In this document: one piece after another, positions 57,640 through 64,000 of the stretch
Position numbering within the stretch: position 1 is the stretch's first letter
How the letters are laid out: every line of letters starts with the position of its first letter
Assembly (NCBI GenBank): GCA_020746875.1
Contig: JAGTJL010000003.1
Span: 2,604,001-2,668,000 of the forward strand
Reading direction: 5' to 3'
Origin: Rhexocercosporidium sp. MPI-PUGE-AT-0058
Taxonomy: Eukaryota; Ascomycota; Leotiomycetes; Helotiales
DNA: 64,000 nucleotides
The notes under the pieces: generated by a model
Seen by the model: only the letters and a program-made list of their open reading frames with translations
Database searches by the model: none
Told to the model about the DNA's origin: nothing
Position numbers and translations under genes: made by a program

Positions 57640-59978
57640 CTACTCTTTTAGCGGCCGAACTGGGCTTTGCTCTCGGTAGCTCTGGCGATTGTCAGTGCTG
57701 TTGATATCAATCTGATCGCCATCCCTGACAGAGGGAGTGTATCTGTCTGCTCTACGGCTTCCTCCATCCGAATTTTCTCTGAGAGCATTTCCAATACGTC
57801 CCACGTTCGAATTCTGGTATGAATCAGTAAGTCGATAACGAAGAGGGCTCGGAGATCTAGAACGGCTGTGATTGTCCGAAAGACGATGACCGCGAGTATG
57901 ATTGGTGTGAGAACTGGCCTCAAAGCCCTGGTGTGCGTCGGGAAGGGGGCGCTTTCGTTCAGTGCCACGAGCCTCAGAGTTCTGGTAGCGATCAATGAAC
58001 CGGGAGAGATGGCCTCTACCATCATTATCCGGAGCTTCTGATTTCCGGCATCTTTCTGCTAACGAAGGACGATCCCTTGAATGATGAGTCGCTGGAGTTC
58101 TGATTTTTGGTATCTGTCTGCCAGCCGGGAAACGCTCTTTTGGTCTTTGAGACCTTGTAGCTTTTAAGGGCAGGTATCCGTCTGACAGTGGCACACTATG
58201 TTTTGGACCTCAAGGACCAGGAAAATGCGAGCTGTGATAGCCGTCTGCCACTGGGCGACAACGATCTCCGGCTACTGGCCCACTGGTATCGAGCTTCCCA
58301 ACAAAACGTTGATATCGAGATCTGTGGCAGGTGGCTCGTCGTCATATTCATCTCCCCCGAGAGGCACACCACCTTCATCACAATCCTTATCCGACAGGAG
58401 AGGCTGTTCTTCCCACTCTAGCTAGCGGACAATCGACTTTCAATGTTGATTAGTAACAGCTAGGTCGATGGACACTGGATTCGTGGGATGTAGAGAGTGC
58501 TAGTAGCAGTTGGATCTATAGACTCGTGAGAAGTGAGTGGTACTGGGTGCAGCAAAATGATTTGGATTCGCAAGTCTATTAAAAAAACGTTAGTTGCTAC
58601 TTAATCCATCTTGCAGTGGAAGTCGGTATGCTTGTAAGATCTATTGTATCTCAGGGGTTCAAGATTGGAGGGTAAAAAGCCAAGAAGTGTTTAAATGCTA
58701 GAAGGCTACGGTCAAGATGTTTATCGTTTGCTGCAACTCGAGGTCTATTTGCTTCTGTTTAAGCAAGTCCTTCTCTGGTCTTCAACCCATCAACCATCCG
58801 CGGGCGGTTTTCTGGCAGGCTGCTCACTATTTCTTTGAAACTGTCAAGCTCTTCTCTGATCTTACGAAGCTCTAGGCCAAGACGCTGTCTATCCGAGAAT
58901 TTTTTTTTCTTCTGGTGTGTCCGCGGCGGGCCAGAGGACTGCAGATTATTCTTCTGGGGCTGGAGATGTGCAGCCGCGAAACTAGAACTCTACCTACCAG
59001 GGGTTTCTACCGGTATGTTGGCTCCAGGTGTGATCTGTGGTGGACCTACTCCTGGCTGCAGTGTAGATCGGTTCCAATAAGGATCATGGGTTCGGCCTGT
59101 GACAGTGTCCCGGTTTGCCTCAGCATATTCGGCGGATAGTGGCAGATGGCGGTATTCGAAATTACCTCTGCTAGTTTCGATTAGACTTCTCCAGTCAGCG
59201 CCTGACTCTGCCAAGGTTAAACCGCTTCTGCATTTATTGATGAATGCGTGAAATTTTTGTGGGACTATGTGCAGTAAGGACAATCTGCTAGGGAATGCTC
59301 CTTGGTGTTGCACTTGCCGCGAGCTCTGAGCCAGCCATCTTCATCGCATCCGGGGCAGTTCTTGAGCCTTCAAAATTTAAAAATCAGTACGTAGTCACAA
59401 ATCGCAATAGCTATGGAGCTTTCTTATGATCGAGTGAACCACAATTGGCACATGGTCACTCTGCAGAAGCCAGCCCACCCAATGATCTCTGCAATCTTCT
59501 TTGCATCGCAGCCTTATCTCTGGTAGTCTATTGAACTGCTTGTCTACCGAAACGCTGTCTGCCAAGGGCGGGCAGACTGCTAGTTGGGTATTGAAACTCA
59601 GACGGTCCGTAGACATACTGTCCGAAGCTATTCATACCAGGCGTGAAGTCAAAGCTCTGTGATGTGGGACTGAGTTGAGATCCGGGATTGAAACGTCCTG
59701 GATATCCGCCCATATCTGAACAAGGGTTGGGGTAAATTTTTTGTTAGCTGGTAAACACAGGGTGAGAACAGCCTTAAACACCTACTTCTGTGCTCTTCTT
59801 GAAACATTCGGTATAGCTCTGCACCAGATGCCTCTGCATCTGGTTGGTTATCTACGAAATCTTCGTCTTTCATCGGTGCTATCTTTTCGGGGCTATTGGT
59901 GGTGGTGGTGGTGCCATCGTGTGTGGTGATTGTGTTGTTATTATTTGTGTGTGACCTAAAGTCCTTCACGATCTCCAA
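57640..59978 (-). pseudogene. Eroded zinc-knuckle protein gene
   Basis: The start at 59978 gives MEIVKDFRSHTNNNNTITTH, an acidic segment and LYRMFQEEHR. A GTAGGT...TTCAG intron joins to MGGYPGRFNPGSQLSPTSQS. Downstream the Cys pattern CANCGSLDHKKAP appears at 59452-59414, but a TAG sits exactly where the last Cys of a CX2CX4HX4C knuckle is due. A second cluster, NCPGCDEDGWLRARGKCNTK followed by HSLADCPYC, lies near 59375-59285, followed by another stop and a frame change into FHAFINKCRSGLTLAESGAD (to about 59000). The last stretch, 58194-57640, is an Arg/Ser/Asp-rich disordered region with loosely repeated RYQNSEA-like units. Together they look like one former nucleic-acid-binding protein; boundaries are approximate. 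Confidence 0.55.
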
Positions 59979-60576
59979 ATCATGTGTTTACTTCGTGATA
60001 AGCCCCCAATCACTAGCGTCGATAACACCCGGGCACCCAAACCTCCATCACAAGCGAACACGGTCATTTGATGATGAATCGTTTAATTTATCAGATGCTA
60101 TCTAAGGTGTCCCACGCATAGCTCTTCACAGCTTGCCGTAGCTTGGTAAAGAGAAAGCCTCCAGCAAGCAGAACGGAGAGAAAGGATCAAATTGGAAGTC
60201 GCGCCCAACGGGTTGACCGATAAAACCTAAGCAGAATCAGAGGCTTTGATCTCACGAAACGCCTGCTCAACAAACCAGCAGAACCCGGAGGACGGGAACA
60301 CGCTTCCGTAGAAAGCTCCCCTCAGCTCCTGCTGGAGCGAGAGAGGCGTGCAGCGGGCATGAAAAGAATGATGAAAGGACTATGGTACACTCATGGAGGT
60401 GAGAGGTCTGTATGCCGCCATGAAATGTGATGCTTCAAGTTCCAACACAACAACGTTGAATCGATTCAACTTGAAGACCATATCATGGCTCGCAAACCAA
60501 GATCAGCAAGCGCTGATCATGCAGGTATGGCAAATACCATTCAACAACCTTCAAGTCCATCTAGCTTGATTAGATA
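59979..60576. other. Intergenic
   Basis: No supported gene; it separates the eroded zinc-knuckle gene from the next coiled-coil gene. Confidence 0.45.
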
Positions 60577-62528
60577 TTAGTTGCGACTGTGTTTTGGTTA
60601 GCTCGGAGAAAGAGAAATTAAAGTGGTTGCAAAACTTACCGATCCTTCAAGTAAGCATTGTGTCTCTGCAGTCCGGCTTCATAAAAGTCCTTCAGCTCAG
60701 CAATAACTTTGACTGTACTGGGATGCTCGAGAACCATGACAATATCTGCGGTAGTTAGAATGGTAATAGAGATGGATCAAATCAGCCGGACGAAGGGAGT
60801 ATGGAATCCTGTTCTCTCATAGGATTTGGGAAAGAAGTCCTTCATCGCACCACGCCAGTCTAAGATTTCCAGTAGCTTCCCAGCCAATTGATGCTGACAG
60901 ACGAACTCGGGGATAACTCCGTAGAACTTGATAAAGTCTGCAGTATTGGTACGTCTGTAAGGAGCCGGGCATGTGGGCTGGTACATTGTCGCATCCACTA
61001 AAGCCATTCCATAATGAGCGGCCTTATTTCCCAAACCAGAATTCAACTCGTCAGGCATATCGCTCAGCCAAACCAGCTTTCGTGCTCCAATGGCACAACC
61101 AGCTTCGTAAGGACCAGCCATCTCTCGGTATTGAGACTTGCGGCCTTCTTCGTATGCGGCCTTCATGTTTTCAGCTACTGTCTTGTTCTTGTCTTCCTCG
61201 AGGCTCTGCAAAGCTACGAGGTGCGTCACAAGAGGAGCAATGAGCAGTTGCTGCCGGCGATTGACTATTTCCATACCCACTAGCCCAGAATTGAGCACCT
61301 GAATCATTTTGGTCTGCATCTCGTCGGTCTTCTTCAACGAAGCAATCAAAGCGGCTTGGGACTTGACAGCATCTTGAGCGACGAACAACTCGGGGCTGTG
61401 AAGTGCGCAGCTCAACTTTTCAAGTGCCAGTGCAAAAGCGTGAGCTTTTGGCTCAACAGTGGAGAAGACGGATTCGGCGACTGAGAGCAGTTGGACTACT
61501 TGGCCGAGGTCTGTTTGATTTTCCTTGATCTTGGCAGAGAATTTCTTGATGTTCTTTCGCTGGACCAAGAGATCGAGATTCTCTCGCATCAGTCTTTCGC
61601 GTTCTTCGAGGTTATTGTCGTCGCCAGTTTCGGAGTCGGAGTCATCATCACCACGGAAAGTAAGGTCTCCATCTAGATGTTCTTCTTCTGCCACTTTTCC
61701 TTCTTGATGACATGATCCTTCACCTCGGAGTCATGACTGGCTTACAGACTACTCAGAGCTTTAGTCAATGCTGACTGCTTGACTTTGAGGTCTGCGATAT
61801 CCCTACGAGCCTTCAACAGAGACTGGTCTTCATCCTTCACAGCCTTCTGCTTGATCAGAGCATCGTTGATTAACTCCAGGGCAACTGTGGCTTTCTCGTG
61901 CTCAGCCTTGAGATCGATGTCCTTGACAACCGCTATCCTGTGCTGAGATGACTTCGGACTTGGGTTGCCTGGCGTCGGTGATTCGCAGTGCCGCTTGTGT
62001 TGTATAAAAAAAAGTTCGTGTTTGATAGGAACTGAAAAGATGTTTGTCAGTTCAGTGTTGTGGAGACAGAATAGTCAGGCTAAGTATTATCAAGGTGAAC
62101 ACACTGGGCATGAGGAATGGCTTTTCGACAGGGGTACTTACGTGGTGGGGACAACAAACAAGCTGTGTGATCTCAAGCGTGCTTCCTCGAGGACTTGAGG
62201 ATCGACGTTGTTGATATTGAAGACGTTGTGTGGTGGTTGTCAAGTCCTGGCAGAAGGGAGAATAAGTCACTCGAATCACCCAAGAGGTGAAGGGTTTCTT
62301 GACAACTTTGCAGAGTACAGATGGCTAGTGAACGAATGGAACTGTCTCATATCTGAGAGCCATCAACAAAAAGAGTGTAGGGGTGATTGAGGATACATGT
62401 TTGATTGCCAGGATATACGACGTAGGATTCATGCGTGGGAAGTGGAGCATGGAATTGGATGGCCTGAAGTTAAGGGGACTTACAACTTTCTGGAGATCTT
62501 CCTTGCGTAGATTTGTAGGATAGATCAT
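60577..62528 (-). CDS. Coiled-coil hypothetical protein, multi-exon, structure provisional
   Basis: A likely start at 62528 (MIYPTNLRKEDLQKV) ends in a GTAAGT donor. Next come NVFNINNVDPQVLEEARLRS (about 62240-62145), KDIDLKAEHEKATVALELIN and LLKARRDIADLKVKQSALTK (61935-61745), and a large exon 61694-60777 with an acidic patch (DDDSDSETGDDNNLEERERL). That exon goes on to a helical core (VVQLLSVAESVFSTVEPKAH) and a C-terminal module (YGVIPEFVCQHQLAGKLLEI). A last exon (DIVMVLEHPSTVKVIAELKD) ends with a splice to a stop at 60577. The exon phases around 61930 and 60780 do not fit cleanly, so an intron is misplaced or a base is missing. I do not recognise the family; it is acidic and helical like the 40-kb family but I cannot align them. 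Confidence 0.5.
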
Positions 62529-63643
62529 TTATATAAGAATTTTGCGATGACTAGGAACTGGCTGCATTTGGGTGATGTTCTAGTAGCTGCCGTTAGCCGT
62601 GGGGGTAGGGTGTCATGATATCGTGAGGTGATAAGACGAAGCACACGACCCTACGCAAATTGTTAGGCTTAGTACTTGGATTTGTATAATAATTCATAAT
62701 TCATGACATAGCATCTTATGTTGGTATGCAAGCTAGGGCGAGGTAGGAATAGTGCGATCATGCATATCATGTTTGGTTGCCAGGGTATTGCACTTGTAGG
62801 CGTATCAGACATTTTATCAGCCCTAAATTGAGGGAAATGAGGCAAGGGTTGAATTTAACGGCTAGGGTTTAGCCCTAAGTTATTTCAACATCAAAGGCTG
62901 CTAGGAATGGCAGCTGTTCCTCACAATGCGCAATGTCAACAAACCATCCAGAGGATTTCTACAGCCTCAACACTACCTTTGAGGACACAGTCAAGTCACA
63001 GATACTGGAGAAAGAATTTGAATGTTATATATTAGCGTCTGTAAGCTTTCGATCAAGTTCTGATACCTGTCGCTTCTACCTCATGATATTGTCCTTCCGG
63101 TTGCTATTGTCGTTGGAAGCGAAATCCTCGCTTAGCAATCTTTAGCGTCCCACGGTTATATTTCTTCTCTTCGCCTCCCCTCTTCTCTTCCTTTCCTCTT
63201 CAGTCTCGTCAACCTCAATCAAAGGTCACGATCAATTCGATCTTTTGTTTCTCTGACAAGCAGCTTCAATTACAAACTTCAATCGTCTCCGGTAAGTCTT
63301 CTTACTCCTTTCCCACTTCATGCCACGCTCGCACGACCCCATCGTCCGCGGTCTTCCCAGCACCGATCTTCTTTCGATTTTGACAATTCTCTGACCTCTC
63401 ACCAGGACAATCGTCTTTTACAAGACCCTACTGCTACGGCAACACTCGTATTGCAAGCAGCAAAAAAATCTCTGTCCAAGGTAGTTTCCTCTCCTCTTTC
63501 GATCTCGTTGGTCCTTGTCTCCTACTCAGTAGTTTACTTTCAAGCCCCACCCCACCCTTTGACTGTGTTTCTTTTTCTCTCTATCAATCGCGTAGACCAT
63601 TGACTGACAGCAAGAAAGGACTTGAGAGATCTTCGCAGCCACA
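62529..63643. promoter_or_regulatory. Upstream region of the right-edge gene, CT-rich tract
   Basis: No supported gene. A strong pyrimidine tract (about 63160-63200, CTTCTCTTCGCCTCCCCTCT...) is typical of highly expressed fungal promoters. A GGTAAGTC donor near 63291 suggests a 5'UTR intron ending before the ATG at 63644. Confidence 0.5.
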
Positions 63644-64000
63644 ATGTCGTCTCCAAACCAATCTGTCAATGCCGACCCGAAGCCTGGTGGCACATCTGCA
63701 CCTCGCCCAACCACCCCAACAACTCCAATCAAGGCCAAAGCCAAGTCTCCAAAGTCATCATATCCAACTTCTCCCATCGTCTACTTTTGTGAGGAAGTTC
63801 GTGTCACCAATGTTCCCGCTCCCTACACCCGTATCACCGTCGGTTACCGGGAGAGCACTTACTTCGAGGATCACTCCGCTGCTGATCCAGAGAGAGAGGA
63901 GCAGAAGCAAACTGAGAAGCTTGAGTAAGTCATCTGAATTTCGCCTGGCCTTTCTTGAGACATGTATACTGATTTTGCGCAGACTAGTCAAGAAGCAAGT
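63644..64000 (+). CDS. Hypothetical protein, 5' end only
   Basis: Exon 1 is 63644-63924 (MSSPNQSVNADPKPGGTSAP). A 58-bp intron (63925-63982, GTAAGT donor, GCGCAG acceptor) follows, then the second exon (LVKKQ) runs off the window. The visible part has a Pro/Thr/Lys-rich leader and then PIVYFCEEVRVTNVPAPYTR and ITVGYRESTYFEDH, a compact-looking segment. The CT-rich upstream tract and the probable 5'UTR intron suggest a well-expressed gene. No family can be named from this part. Confidence 0.65.

Overview
The window reads as chromosomal DNA of a filamentous ascomycete (Pezizomycotina; a Leotiomycete such as the Sclerotiniaceae is my guess from overall flavour, not proven). The evidence is 45-80 bp introns with GTAAGT-like donors and CTAAC/CTGAC branch sites, and gene families typical of that group: HET-domain protein, hybrid histidine kinase of the GAF-HisKA-REC type, fungal rhodopsin-domain membrane protein, secreted class-3 lipase and sterol glucosyltransferase-like GT1. 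I see no ribosomal RNA, CRISPR array, plasmid or virus features, and no transposon I could support.

Layout. 0-9.3 kb: partial GT31 glycosyltransferase (minus), a pentapeptide-like/2EXR-like gene (plus) and a large hybrid histidine kinase (minus). 10.5-13.4 kb: complex I subunit NDUFB3 (minus) divergent from the CCR4-NOT deadenylase CAF1/POP2 (plus). 13.7-22.3 kb: HET protein (minus), NAD(P)-binding atypical SDR, classical SDR, and a decayed medium-chain reductase (all plus). 23.5-25.7 kb: a Cys-rich pentapeptide-like gene (minus) beside a broken relic of the 2EXR-like module (plus). 26-30.5 kb: WDR70-like WD40 protein (minus) divergent from a NIPA-type magnesium transporter (plus). 30.7-37.6 kb: small Cys-rich proteins and lineage-specific hypotheticals, several with lesions. 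37.7-48 kb: three members of one coiled-coil family (one intact, two broken) around a large GT1 glycosyltransferase with ubiquitin-interacting-like motifs. 48.5-55.7 kb: rhodopsin-domain membrane protein, secreted lipase, and a membrane protein of a conserved fungal family. 57.6-64 kb: eroded zinc-knuckle gene, a coiled-coil hypothetical, and the first exon of a gene that runs off the right edge.

Housekeeping genes here (CAF1, NDUFB3, WDR70, NIPA, GT1, lipase, histidine kinase) rebuild cleanly across introns, and where I summed exon lengths the frame closes exactly. In contrast, several lineage-specific genes carry stop codons or single-base frameshifts. The most interesting signals are (1) the local coiled-coil paralog family with two decayed copies whose stops fit C-to-T change, (2) the pentapeptide-like module and the 2EXR-like module that are fused at 3 kb but separate and divergent at 24 kb, and (3) the GT1 enzyme with UIM-like motifs. 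I found no convincing multi-gene system that is wholly new. All exon boundaries were read by eye from splice signals and frame; no alignment or search was run.
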